A stretch of 64,000 bases of DNA from Bernardetia sp963719525 (lineage in GTDB: Bacteria > Bacteroidota > Bacteroidia > Cytophagales > Bernardetiaceae). Below are positions 1 through 8,620 of the stretch, piece after piece. How positions within the stretch are numbered: position 1 is the stretch's first letter; every line of letters begins with the position of its first letter. Position numbers and translations under genes: made by a program. The stretch is taken from NCBI GenBank assembly GCA_963719525.1, contig CAVRCG010000003.1, forward strand, positions 124,001 to 188,000, given 5' to 3'. The notes beneath the pieces were generated by a model that ran no database searches, was not told the origin of the DNA, and saw nothing but the letters and a program-made list of their open reading frames with translations.

Positions 1-136
1 TTCTCTCCTCCTCATAAAACTCTTCATTTTCCTTAACAAATTTTTCAAAAATTGTTTCATCATCATTACATTTTACAGAATATACTGATGCCTTATTTTC
101 ACTCAGTTTATCTATTTTTACTAGTCTATATTTCAT
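1..136 (-). CDS. Hypothetical protein, N-terminal fragment cut by window edge
   Basis: Reading leftward from an ATG at 134-136, an open frame runs to the window edge without a stop. It begins MKYRLVKIDKLSENKASVYS and is rich in Lys, Glu and Asp. Only about 45 residues are visible, no domain can be recognised, and the C-terminus lies outside the window. A small cytosolic protein is all that can be said. Confidence 0.5.
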   Translation of the reverse strand, partial: MKYRLVKIDKLSENKASVYSVKCNDDETIFEKFVKENEEFYEEER

Positions 137-226
137 AAATTTTAATTTTAGCAAATATAGTCAATTTTACTTATAAGTGAAATTATTATACTTTTGTTCA
201 AAAAATGTGCCTTTAGTTTAACATAA

Positions 227-1045
227 CTAACTCACATGAACAAACTCCTTATAAAGGATAAAGAAAGCAATTAACAAGACCATATAACCAAAAATCTGTT
301 TTAATTTTGCAGCAGGAACATATTTACAAAAATGAGTTCCTAACAAAATTCCTACGATAGTAAAACTAGTGAAAGGAAGAAGAAAACGCCAATCGATAGC
401 GTGCTGTTGCCAATCGCCCAAAAAACCCAAAAGTGAATTAATAGCAATAATAAAAAGGGAAGTTGCGATGGCTTCTTTCATCGGAATACGAGCCAGAAAA
501 ACAAGAGAAGGAACAATCAAAAAACCACCTCCAGCACCAACCAAACCAGCAATAAGACCAACCAAAGTAGCATCTAAAACCAAAACAGGAACATTTAATG
601 GCTTTTCAGAAACAGGTTTTGCTTCCTTCTTTTCTTCTTTATGTTTTATTCCTTTACGAATCATTATTGTAGAAGAAATAAGCATTACAAAAGCAAAGAA
701 AACTACAATCGCAGCGTTTTTTGTAAGAATAAAAAAGTCAAAAGTCAAAAAAGGATCAGGCAAAGCAGGCACAATATACGCCCGAGTAATATAAACCATA
801 ACCAAAGAAGGCGCACCAAAAATAAGCGCAATTTTTATATTCACTAATCCTTGTTGAAAATACCGATACGCACCCACAAGAGCAGCAGCTCCCACCACAA
901 AGAGTGAATATCCTGTCGCAATGACAGCTTCAATATTTAAAACATAAACGAAGATAGGAACAGCCAGAATTGAACCTCCTCCCCCCAAAAGTCCCATTGT
1001 AAAACCTACTACGATAGCAATCAAAAAACCTAAAATTTCTTCCAT
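227..1045 (-). CDS. TauE/SafE family membrane permease (DUF81)
   Basis: A 272-residue, strongly hydrophobic protein with about eight predicted membrane segments arranged as two related halves. Each half starts with a glycine-rich motif typical of TauE/SafE permeases: GLLGGGGSILAVP near residue 20 and GLVGAGGGFLIVP near residue 165. A charged Lys/Glu loop around residues 130-150 separates the halves. The family exports or imports small anions such as sulfite, sulfoacetate or other organosulfur compounds across the inner membrane; the substrate cannot be told from sequence. The length is normal for the family. It stands alone, about 270 bases from the patatin gene on the same strand, so operon membership is unclear. 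Confidence 0.85.
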   Translation of the reverse strand: MEEILGFLIAIVVGFTMGLLGGGGSILAVPIFVYVLNIEAVIATGYSLFVVGAAALVGAYRYFQQGLVNIKIALIFGAPSLVMVYITRAYIVPALPDPFLTFDFFILTKNAAIVVFFAFVMLISSTIMIRKGIKHKEEKKEAKPVSEKPLNVPVLVLDATLVGLIAGLVGAGGGFLIVPSLVFLARIPMKEAIATSLFIIAINSLLGFLGDWQQHAIDWRFLLPFTSFTIVGILLGTHFCKYVPAAKLKQIFGYMVLLIAFFILYKEFVHVS

Positions 1046-1314
1046 TTTCTATTATATTTCGCTAAAATTGTTTTCTTCTTATTTTTTATTGTGTTTTTTA
1101 TATAAAAACACTTTTTTCCTATTTATAATTAGGCAATTTAGTTAATTCAAAATTAAGCCCAAAAATTGTTAAAAATAAGATAGTCTGAATTAACCGAAAG
1201 TAAATTAGATAAGGCTACTATTCAAAAATCACTAATCAACTGAAAATCAATTGTTTATAGTTGTAATTTATACTTTTTAAGTAACTTTATTACTTTAATA
1301 GGTCGTAATTATTT

Positions 1315-2589
1315 TTATGAAGGAATACTAAAATCATCTTTTGGAGGAAGAATAATGTAGGGATTTTGTGCTGCCCGAGTATCTTTATATTTCTGCCAAT
1401 CGAAGGTAGTCAAAAAATGTGCTGCTGCTTTTGCTCCACGAATAAAAAGGTCTAATTTATCCTCTTCTGAAAGTGTAAAATCTATCCAATTATGATTTCC
1501 GATGTCTATCCAAGTAATAAGTTGTCGGTAATCTCGGTTTCTTAGGATAAAATTAAAATCTGCAATCTGTCGCATCGATTCGGCTATTGCTCGTGTAAAA
1601 ACAAATGGATTTTTGATTTCATTGGGTTGATGTCTTTCTGTTCCTAATTTTACTCCAAAAGAGGGAAGGCGAGGAATATGAGATTTGTGAAAAACGTCAG
1701 CAGGAAAATTCGAAATCATTCCTCCATCTACAAAAAAAACTTCCTTTGGAATATCACCACGATAATCTACTTTATTTTTCCAATTTTCTTGTGCTTTTTT
1801 TCCTTTAGGAATATCTGTAATCTTGAAAGGCGTAAAGAAAAACGGAATAGACATCGAAGCACGCACAAAATTAGTTGGATTTATCAAATGGCTATTCTTC
1901 CAATAAAGCGAGCGCATGGCAGGAAAAATTACTTTCGATTGAGTGGTAATATCGGTAGCAATGACAGAAATATTTGCTTCCAACCCTTCAATAGTATGAT
2001 TTACGCCTTGTCGAATACGCAACGATTTGGGTAGTTCCTTAACAGCTTTTTCCAAATGTGCAGACGTATAAACTCCCTCCTTTCCTAGTGCCTCTGTAAA
2101 CCAATAATAAAAATGTGTTCCAGGATTAAGTCCCCAATCTTGCCAGAGCTTGCTAAAAGCTTTTACTCCTTTCCAAACCAAACTGCTCCAACCAATATCT
2201 CCATTATTCTCACTAATTGCAATAGCAAATTCTCTTGCGTTCTCATCGCCATCGACAAAATCAATAAAATTTTTGTTAGCAATTAGTTCTATCATTTTGT
2301 CTGTTTTGGGTTTGGTTCGCTCGTTGATAGAAGCCATATAAATCGTATTTATAGCCCCTACAGAAGTTCCTGCATAACCCAAAAAACGGATTCCCATTTG
2401 CTCTAAAACGTGTACATAACCAATTAATGCAATTCCCAAAACACCTCCACCTTCTTGTACCAAATCTACATATTGATTTCCTTCATCATCCAAAACATCG
2501 GAAAAAATTTTGCGATGCACCCCTTTTTTTTTGAGTTGTTTTATTAGATTGGTAATTATATCGTGCTGGGTAAAATCTTCGGCTTTCAT
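1315..2589 (-). CDS. Patatin-like phospholipase
   Basis: A 424-residue patatin-fold acyl hydrolase, expected to cleave ester bonds of membrane lipids. The oxyanion-hole glycine loop (GGGVLG) is at residues 47-52. The nucleophile elbow GTSVG is at 74-78, giving Ser76. The catalytic Asp lies in the DGG motif, with Asp288. Together these form the Ser-Asp dyad of the family. No signal peptide is seen, so it probably acts in the cytoplasm or is secreted by another route. It is longer than minimal patatin domains; the extra sequence lies mostly after the DGG motif and is rich in aromatic residues. The substrate is not predictable. Confidence 0.85.
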   Translation of the reverse strand: MKAEDFTQHDIITNLIKQLKKKGVHRKIFSDVLDDEGNQYVDLVQEGGGVLGIALIGYVHVLEQMGIRFLGYAGTSVGAINTIYMASINERTKPKTDKMIELIANKNFIDFVDGDENAREFAIAISENNGDIGWSSLVWKGVKAFSKLWQDWGLNPGTHFYYWFTEALGKEGVYTSAHLEKAVKELPKSLRIRQGVNHTIEGLEANISVIATDITTQSKVIFPAMRSLYWKNSHLINPTNFVRASMSIPFFFTPFKITDIPKGKKAQENWKNKVDYRGDIPKEVFFVDGGMISNFPADVFHKSHIPRLPSFGVKLGTERHQPNEIKNPFVFTRAIAESMRQIADFNFILRNRDYRQLITWIDIGNHNWIDFTLSEEDKLDLFIRGAKAAAHFLTTFDWQKYKDTRAAQNPYIILPPKDDFSIPS

Positions 2590-2739
2590 TGAAATAGTCG
2601 TTATGGAGACACCAACAACGGCAAGGTTGATGGCTAGGTAAAATTATAAACGAAAAATAGCAACTCAAAAAATAAGTTGCTATTTTAATTTTGAAAGTAA
2701 AAAGTATTCTAAAAATACAAATAAAAACTGATTTTGTTT

Positions 2740-4179
2740 TTAATTCTTCTTTTGAGGGTCTGCAAATAAAGGAGTTGTATTTTTGTTATTTTTCATCTTT
2801 TCTTCCCTCTCTTTTTTTCGTTTTTCTTCTGCTGCTTTTTCTTCTTTAGCTTTGTTTTCGATGACCTGTTTTTGATTTTTTTCGGTTTTAGTTAGTAAAA
2901 ATTCTTTATCTCCCAAATAGCCCGTCTTGTAGTTAGGAGCATAAAAATCAATGCCTTTTGCCACACCGTTTTTATCATAGAACATCGTATAATCTTTTCC
3001 TTCGTAGGTTATTTTGTGTGTTCCGACAGGTTGATTGTTTTGCCAATCTCCTATAATTCTTAGATTTTTTCCTTCATAATTCTGATAACTCGTTATTAGA
3101 TTTGTTCCATTTATACTGATTTCTGCACTTGGTTGTGCGTTTGGAGTTCCTTTTAGTTCTAGTTTTCGGTCAGCTTGTGTAAAAAACACAGATTTTGAAT
3201 AATCAAGTTCGTTATTGATATAAAAAGCATCTATATAAAATGGTAATGTATTTCTCACGTCTTTATAAACAGGTTCGATGCTAAACATCACATTTAATTC
3301 TTCTGAAGTTATGTAACTACAACCAAACATAAGATTTTCTGTATCTTTTGATAATTGTCCTTTTCCATATTGCAAGTACGTTTCTGGATGTACTTCACCT
3401 TTGTAGGTAATTCCATCTGGATAATCAATAACTGCATTCTGAAAGTCAAATTTTCTATCTACTACTTTTACAATTAATGTTTTATTTTTTGGATAAAAAA
3501 TTTGTTGTTCTCTAATTAACCCATCTTCATACGTAATAGTTGATTCAATTCCGTTTTCTTTCGTTATTTTCAATTTTCCTGTACTTGGTTTTAGATTTTC
3601 ATCTACTGTTCCTACAAATAGTCCTCCTTCGTAAGGTATTTCTACTAGTTTTATTTCGCCATTTACCCATTTTATGTCCATTCCATTCAATTTTCCTTTT
3701 CCTGTATATTCTCCGTGTCTGAATATTCCTTCGTAGATACTTCCATTTTCCTCTATTTTTCCCTGTCCGTAGGCTTGTCCTTTCATAAAACTTCCTGTAT
3801 AAACAAAATCGTCGCCTTTGTATGTTCCCCAACCATTTTCACAATCGCCAGTTATACATTCTCCTACCATAAAATACCAGCCTTTAAAAGTTGGATTCTG
3901 CGCTTTTTTTCTATGGACAGAAGGCAATCCAAAATATTCAGCATACAATTCTTTGGTTATTTCTTTTTGATAAGTTGCTTTCATCAAGGGTAATTGTCTT
4001 ACTTCAATAGATTTTACTTTTTTAGGGTTTGCAGTAACTCCAAAATCATTATAAATAGTCAAGTCAAAACAAAAAACGGTTAGATGATGTCTGTTGCTGC
4101 TGTTATCAGCTTTTCGATAGCTTGTAATTTGGAAACTGTTTTGCTTTCTCAATAATTTCTTGTACGTTATCTGTTCCAA
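2740..4179 (-). CDS. MORN-repeat protein, probably the C-terminal part of a split gene
   Basis: The frame encodes several MORN-type repeats (about residues 100-175, with motifs such as YTGSFMKGQAYGQGK and YEGIFRHGEYTGKGK). A second, less regular beta-rich part follows, and the C-terminus is a charged Lys/Glu coiled coil. MORN repeats form elongated beta sheets that bind lipids or proteins. The longest frame starts at a TTG with no ATG until about residue 68, and its first 25 codons overlap the upstream gene in another frame. Removing one A from the A4 run at 4111-4114 would join it to the upstream exported protein. The start is therefore doubtful, and the true product may be one exported protein of roughly 750 residues. 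Confidence 0.7.
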   Translation of the reverse strand: MEQITYKKLLRKQNSFQITSYRKADNSSNRHHLTVFCFDLTIYNDFGVTANPKKVKSIEVRQLPLMKATYQKEITKELYAEYFGLPSVHRKKAQNPTFKGWYFMVGECITGDCENGWGTYKGDDFVYTGSFMKGQAYGQGKIEENGSIYEGIFRHGEYTGKGKLNGMDIKWVNGEIKLVEIPYEGGLFVGTVDENLKPSTGKLKITKENGIESTITYEDGLIREQQIFYPKNKTLIVKVVDRKFDFQNAVIDYPDGITYKGEVHPETYLQYGKGQLSKDTENLMFGCSYITSEELNVMFSIEPVYKDVRNTLPFYIDAFYINNELDYSKSVFFTQADRKLELKGTPNAQPSAEISINGTNLITSYQNYEGKNLRIIGDWQNNQPVGTHKITYEGKDYTMFYDKNGVAKGIDFYAPNYKTGYLGDKEFLLTKTEKNQKQVIENKAKEEKAAEEKRKKEREEKMKNNKNTTPLFADPQKKN

Positions 4180-4987
4180 AAAGAGATTTTAATTTTGACA
4201 TTGTGTTAAAATCTGTTTTTCCCTCTAGCTCACTTCCTTTAAGTAGTTTGGGAAGGATTTCTGCATAATATTCTTCTGTCATCTTTGTATATTTAGGAAT
4301 GTCTGGTGACATTTTATACCTATATTCTTGATATTCTTTCTCTATTGCTACAATAAAATCATTTCTATCGATATAAAATGAAATTTCGGAAAGTAGATAT
4401 TTACCTTGTTTTTGAGTGTCCTTTATATGGTGTGCTTTCTTATTTCTGAAGTAAAATTTTGTTTTGTAATTCAGTCCTTTTTTAGAAATAATTATCTCTT
4501 CTGTATTGTCTAATTTCTTCTTTTTCTTTTCACTAACAATCAAATCCGAACGCCCTTCAAGTTGCTCATAAAAACTATCATAATTTAGTCCTTTTTCTAA
4601 AGAAATACCATAAATACTCCCTTCAAATGGTTCATATTCTTGACTGTTTGAAAAAGAGTGCGACAAAGATATTTTACTAATTCCGTCTTTATTATTGTAC
4701 CTTTCTACATGTGTGTTCATAAAAAGATTTTTACCTAATTGAGTAGAAGTAAAGACTTTGGATAAAGAAATAGCATTCGCTTCAAATTTTTTCTCTTTTA
4801 TTTCCTTTTCATTTCTGTCATAAAAAGCGAGTAATTCTTGTACTTGTTCATTGAAAGTACCTTTAGCTATTGATTGCTCCATTAGTTTGATAAGTTCCTC
4901 TACTTTTTTTTCAGATTGAGAAAAAGAATAAGTAGGAAGTATATAAAGAAAAATAAATACTAATAGAGTGTATTGTAAATTTTTCAT
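4106..4987 (-). CDS. Exported protein of unknown function, upstream half of the MORN gene pair
   Basis: A 293-residue product starting with a clear signal peptide: a basic start, a hydrophobic stretch at residues 5-20 ending YSFSQ. The mature part is highly charged, with no recognised domain. Its end overlaps the MORN frame by 74 bases. A one-base deletion at the TCGAAAAG site (4111-4117) would continue translation into the MORN region, which lacks its own signal peptide and ATG. I infer that both frames are probably one gene, but two overlapping genes cannot be ruled out. Confidence 0.65.
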   Translation of the reverse strand: MKNLQYTLLVFIFLYILPTYSFSQSEKKVEELIKLMEQSIAKGTFNEQVQELLAFYDRNEKEIKEKKFEANAISLSKVFTSTQLGKNLFMNTHVERYNNKDGISKISLSHSFSNSQEYEPFEGSIYGISLEKGLNYDSFYEQLEGRSDLIVSEKKKKKLDNTEEIIISKKGLNYKTKFYFRNKKAHHIKDTQKQGKYLLSEISFYIDRNDFIVAIEKEYQEYRYKMSPDIPKYTKMTEEYYAEILPKLLKGSELEGKTDFNTMSKLKSLFGTDNVQEIIEKAKQFPNYKLSKS

Positions 4988-5160
4988 AATTAGTTTTTGT
5001 GTAGTTATAAATTTGATGGTTTTTGTAAAGACTTCTACTCTGAAAACGAAAATATATCAGAAATATTTTTACGTATTTCTAGGTATAAACTCTACCCTAA
5101 AATTTGTTATTGAATCTTAAAATTTTCAGTTTATTTATGTAAATTGATTTTATAAAATAA

Positions 5161-5560
5161 TATGAGTAACATTTCTAAATAAACAAATAGTTGCCAAATT
5201 TTATTCTGTGCAATCGTCTTTTTCCCATAGAATAAGGTTTGCAAATCCTATCGATTACCCATAAGTCTAAAATGTGTGTTTTTTAGTAAAAGAGGACTAA
5301 AATTTTGGATTAAAGTAGGGAACTTTTAAGTTAGCGAAGCTAAAAGGCACGCCTTTTCCTAAACATAGTGTGTGTTTTTAGTTGAAATATCAACGACCGA
5401 CTAGGAAAAGTCAAACCATTTAGCTTCGTTGACTTAAAAGTTCCCTACAAGTACGAGGTTTTTCATTCAAAAAAACATGTGGGTAAATAGCAGGATTTGC
5501 AAATCTATCGTTATGGAAAAATGAACATTACTGATCAATTTTTACAACCTTTAGTGAAAA
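5161..5560. repeat. Dispersed palindromic repeat family, copy A (interrupted)
   Basis: The left part (5161-5253) is the reverse complement of the right half of copy D near 55310-55392. They share the stretches corresponding to CAGAATAAAATTTGG and AACTATTTTTTGATTTAG, with small differences. The right part (5491-5560) shares TATGGAAAAATGA-CATTA and AACCTTTA with the right flank of copy B at 16966-17012. Both parts contain the core TTTGCAAA. The best reading is one repeat copy, or two adjacent copies, interrupted by the 5315-5448 element. Confidence 0.6.
5315..5448. mobile_element. MITE-like element with about 30-base terminal inverted repeats
   Basis: The left end starts GTAGGGAACTTTTAAGT and continues TAGCGAAGCTAAA. 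The right end, read in reverse complement, starts identically and continues CAACGAAGCTAAA. The interior is about 70 bases, too short to encode a transposase, so any movement would be in trans. A related, diverged sequence with the same left end lies at 44768. No clear target-site duplication is visible. Confidence 0.65.
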
Positions 5561-5658
5561 AATATTCCTATCAAACAAAAAATTGTTTCTACTTACAAAA
5601 TCTATTATCTTAGACAAAATTTAATTACAAAATAATTTATATACTCAATAATATAACT

Positions 5659-6585
5659 ATGGAAAACGAAAAAGCACAAAACGAAAAACCTGCTTACGCA
5701 CAGCCTATGATGCGTGAAGATGCACTCAAAGGAAAAACAATCGTTATCACAGGTGGTGGAACAGGTTTAGGACGTGCAATGGGAACGTATTTTCTGAAAC
5801 TAGGAGCTAATCTTGTCATCACGAGCCGTAAGCTAGATGTTTTGGAAAAAACAGCTAAAGAAATGGAAGAAGAAACAGGTGGAACAGTTTTGCCTTTGGC
5901 GTGTGATGTACGTAATTACGACCAAATTGAAAAAATGCTTAAAGATTCGGTGGCAAAATTCGGAACTATTGATGCACTTCTCAACAATGCAGCAGGTAAT
6001 TTTATTAGTCCTACTGAAAGATTGTCGCACCGTGCTTATGACACAATCGTTGATATTGTATTGAAGGGAACATATTATTGTACGCTTGCTTTCGGAAAAT
6101 ATTGGATTGAAGAAGGCAAGAAAGATAATTTTGCTTCTCCAAAAACAGTTTTGAGTATCGTTACTACGTATGCCGAAACGGGTTCGGGTTATGTTGTTCC
6201 TTCTGCGACTTCGAAGGCTGGAGTTGTGGCTCTTACAAAATCTCTAGCAGTAGAATGGGCAAAATATGGTATTCGTTTTAACGGTATTGCTCCCGGTGCT
6301 TTTCCTACAAAAGGAGCTTGGGAGCGTTTGTTGCCTGAAAATTTGAAAGATAAATTTGATATTAAAAAACGTATTCCTGTAAAAAGAGTAGGCGATCACC
6401 AAGAACTTGCAAATCTTGCAGCGTATCTTATTTCTGATTATTCGGCTTTCATTAATGGTCAGATTATTACCATTGACGGTGGCGAGGTAGCACAAGGTTC
6501 GGGACAGTTTTCGATGTTAGAACACGTTCCTCAACAAATGTGGGATATGGTAGAACAAATGACTCGTAGCGCAAAGAGTAGTTAA
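5659..6585 (+). CDS. SDR family oxidoreductase, 2,4-dienoyl-CoA reductase-like
   Basis: A 308-residue classical short-chain dehydrogenase. The cofactor motif TGGGTGLG is at residues 31-38, and the NNAAGNF motif near 109-115 is characteristic of the 2,4-dienoyl-CoA reductase branch. A later segment VVPSATSKAGV precedes the strand LAVEWAKYGIRFNGIAPG. In this branch a Ser/Lys pair replaces the usual Tyr-x-x-x-Lys, which fits the sequence. The expected reaction is NADPH-dependent reduction of 2,4-dienoyl-CoA during beta-oxidation of unsaturated fatty acids. It is followed after 76 bases by an isochorismatase-family gene, with a REP-like hairpin between them. Another acyl-CoA or ketone reductase role is possible. 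Confidence 0.82.
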   Translation: MENEKAQNEKPAYAQPMMREDALKGKTIVITGGGTGLGRAMGTYFLKLGANLVITSRKLDVLEKTAKEMEEETGGTVLPLACDVRNYDQIEKMLKDSVAKFGTIDALLNNAAGNFISPTERLSHRAYDTIVDIVLKGTYYCTLAFGKYWIEEGKKDNFASPKTVLSIVTTYAETGSGYVVPSATSKAGVVALTKSLAVEWAKYGIRFNGIAPGAFPTKGAWERLLPENLKDKFDIKKRIPVKRVGDHQELANLAAYLISDYSAFINGQIITIDGGEVAQGSGQFSMLEHVPQQMWDMVEQMTRSAKSS

Positions 6586-6597
6586 TTTTCATTATTT

Positions 6598-6637
6598 TTA
6601 ATCCTCAACGACGGCTTTATGCCTCGTTGACGATTAA
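6598..6637. repeat. REP-like hairpin (CAACGACGGC family)
   Basis: The sequence TCAACGACGGC, a short loop, then GCCTCGTTGA forms a stem flanked by TTAATC and GATTAA, which extend the pairing. Two further copies in opposite orientations occur inside the element at 11745-11893. It could also weaken read-through between the two flanking genes, but it lacks a T run. Confidence 0.6.
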
Positions 6638-6661
6638 GAGTAGAACCTTCTTTTCAAAATT

Positions 6662-7204
6662 ATGCAAATCAAAAAAAACGATAGCCTTTTACTTTTCATC
6701 GATGTACAGGAAAAATTATTTCCTCATATAGAAAAGCACGATGAGCTAGAAAAAAAACTCAATCAACTTGTAGAAGGAATGCAGGTTTTAGATATTCCAA
6801 TCATTGTTTCAGAGCAATACACAAAAGGACTGGGAAAAACGATTAATTCAGTTTCTCAAAAACTAAATATTCAAACTCCTACTTTCGAAAAGATGACTTT
6901 TAGTTGTATGCGAAACCCAGAACTTGCAGCAGCCATTGAACAAAGTGGAAAACGAACCATTATTTTAGCAGGAATAGAAGCACATATTTGTGTACTCCAG
7001 ACAGCTTTAGATTTGTGTCAAGAAGGGTTTGATGTAGCTTTAGTTCTTGATGCAGTTGGTTCTAGAAACGATGAAAACAAAAGTATTTCGGTTTTGAGAT
7101 TACAAAACAAAGTAGCTTTCACAAGTGTAGAATCTGTGCTTTTTGAACTTTGTCAAGTGGCAGGAACGGAAGAGTTTAAAGCTATTTCTAGGATTATAAA
7201 ATAA
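6662..7204 (+). CDS. Isochorismatase-family cysteine hydrolase
   Basis: A 180-residue protein of the isochorismatase/nicotinamidase fold. The family's catalytic triad is visible: Asp14 in LLFIDVQEKLF, Lys77 in FEKMTFSC and Cys110 in AGIEAHICVLQTALDL. Members cleave isochorismate, nicotinamide or related amides; this one most resembles the YcaC-like group of uncertain substrate. The length is normal. The next gene starts only six bases after the stop, so the two may be cotranscribed. Function beyond a cysteine hydrolase is not supported. Confidence 0.85.
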   Translation: MQIKKNDSLLLFIDVQEKLFPHIEKHDELEKKLNQLVEGMQVLDIPIIVSEQYTKGLGKTINSVSQKLNIQTPTFEKMTFSCMRNPELAAAIEQSGKRTIILAGIEAHICVLQTALDLCQEGFDVALVLDAVGSRNDENKSISVLRLQNKVAFTSVESVLFELCQVAGTEEFKAISRIIK

Positions 7205-7210
7205 AAATAT

Positions 7211-8476
7211 ATGTTCACTAAATTTAGAGTACGAAATTTCAAGACACATTTAGATACAGAAATAGAACTAAAAGACCTTACTTTACTGATAGGTTTCAAT
7301 AACTCTGGAAAAACTAATCTTTTGAAAGCGATTAGTTTTTTTTCGGAGATTTGTAGAAATGCTACCTACTCTTCTAATGATTTTGCCAAATTGAGATTAT
7401 TAGACAACGAGGAATCAATAATAGATTATACACATTGTAGAAAATACATACATCATTCACAATCAGCAGTAAACCCTACTATATTTAATTGTGAGTGGAT
7501 ATCAAATAATGATGAAGATTTCAGAATAAGTTATGAATTAGAAATTTTACCTGATGCTATGTTTTTTCCAATAAGGGAGAAAATTTATTTTGGTAAAAAC
7601 AATGATAGGAGAAATATACATAGCAGTAGCAAAGAAATCAGTATTTGGAAACAAATAAAAGAAAATAACACTATTGAAGAAGATTATAAATTGTGTTTTT
7701 TTTCATTTTGGGAAGATTTAATTTCCATCAAATATTTTTTTCTTCAAACAAACTCATTAAAAAGTAAATCAAGAAGCAATATAAGTTTTTTTAAAAAAGA
7801 ACAGTCTTTATTAAGTAAAGGAATTGAAGACAAACAGTTGTATCGCTTTCTAAATCTATCTACTATGTTGAAGGAAGCAGGAGAAGATTTCCTTGAAAGT
7901 GTGAAATACATTAAGGCAACTCAATCAGAACAGTACGATAGATTTATCTTTTACTTGAAACGTTTTGAGCCTAGTTTTGTAGGTATAAATACAGAATACG
8001 ATGAAATAAAATGGCAATTTGATGTAGGTAAAGAAAAACTAGTAAATTATACTTCTGCCAGTATATCTAATGGATTGTTAAAAGCTGCTATTATTGCCTT
8101 ATTGTGTTTTTCTAAAAACCAGCCTTCTATTACAATTTTAGATGAAATAGAGAACAGTTTAGACCAATACAAATTAGTAGAACTTATAGAATGGTTGAGA
8201 TATTCATCTAATCAAGGAAAAAACACGCAATTTATTCTCACTTCTCATAGTCCTTTTGTAATTCGTGAGTTTTCGGATAATTTGGATTCAGTTTATACAG
8301 TTCATTTAAAAAGAAAAAAAGGGTATGTTAGTGAAGTTACTAATCTGAATGAGGAACTAAAAGCAATAAACCGTTTGGGAGGTCTTAGAGAGGAAGGTGT
8401 AGAAGAAATTGAAGGAGTTTTACATATTCGTAAATATGTACTTACAGAACTTTTTCATAATGGAATTTTGGGATAA
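7211..8476 (+). CDS. AAA family ATPase, OLD/RecF-like
   Basis: A 421-residue ABC-type ATPase. The start FRVRNFKTHLDTEIEL is followed by Walker A GFNNSGKT at residues 28-35. A C-terminal Walker B region reads TILDEIENSLDQYKL, then TSHSPFVIRE, typical of the SMC/RecF/OLD group and many anti-phage ATPases. The middle is variable and basic. There is no Toprim domain, so it is not a full OLD nuclease. Such proteins usually work with a partner encoded downstream; here only a 34-codon frame follows (8512-8616), which may be a remnant. It lies six bases after the isochorismatase gene. Confidence 0.8.
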   Translation: MFTKFRVRNFKTHLDTEIELKDLTLLIGFNNSGKTNLLKAISFFSEICRNATYSSNDFAKLRLLDNEESIIDYTHCRKYIHHSQSAVNPTIFNCEWISNNDEDFRISYELEILPDAMFFPIREKIYFGKNNDRRNIHSSSKEISIWKQIKENNTIEEDYKLCFFSFWEDLISIKYFFLQTNSLKSKSRSNISFFKKEQSLLSKGIEDKQLYRFLNLSTMLKEAGEDFLESVKYIKATQSEQYDRFIFYLKRFEPSFVGINTEYDEIKWQFDVGKEKLVNYTSASISNGLLKAAIIALLCFSKNQPSITILDEIENSLDQYKLVELIEWLRYSSNQGKNTQFILTSHSPFVIREFSDNLDSVYTVHLKRKKGYVSEVTNLNEELKAINRLGGLREEGVEEIEGVLHIRKYVLTELFHNGILG

Positions 8477-8511
8477 TTATAATCTATAACCAACCTTTTG
8501 GGTATATATCA

Positions 8512-8616
8512 ATGACTTTAAAAGACTATATCATTCCTCAAAATATAGAAGCTATTTATAAACACATTCCAGAAGCTAGAAAATTCATTCAGATATTATC
8601 TTTCAATTTAAAGTAA
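8512..8616 (+). CDS. Short frame downstream of the ATPase, possible remnant of a partner gene
   Basis: An ATG-initiated frame of 34 codons (MTLKDYIIPQNIEAIYKHIP...) starts 35 bases after the ATPase stop on the same strand. Its composition looks protein-like, with alternating hydrophobic and charged residues, but the length is too short for any known partner. It may be the start of a truncated partner gene, a real micropeptide, or chance. Confidence 0.25.
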   Translation: MTLKDYIIPQNIEAIYKHIPEARKFIQILSFNLK

Positions 8617-8620
8617 AATT

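Larger units (their letters stand above)
4988..5658. other. Intergenic region filled by nested repeat elements
   Basis: There is no credible gene in these 670 bases. The stretch holds a copy of the dispersed palindromic repeat family (left part 5161-5253, right part 5491-5560). Between the two parts lies a 134-base inverted-repeat element at 5315-5448. The promoter of the SDR gene at 5659 must lie near the right end. A weak candidate is TTG at 5586 followed 20 bases later by TATCTTAG, which departs from the consensus. Confidence 0.6.

Noticed and set aside
1091..1111. Small hairpin GTGTTTTT / AAAAACAC followed by T6
   Set aside because: It could be a terminator on the + strand, but no + strand gene ends here and AT-rich sequence makes such hairpins common.
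2740..4179. TTG start for the MORN protein at 4177-4179
   Set aside because: The first codons read as a shadow of the upstream gene, and no start signal is present. I list the frame but do not believe the start.
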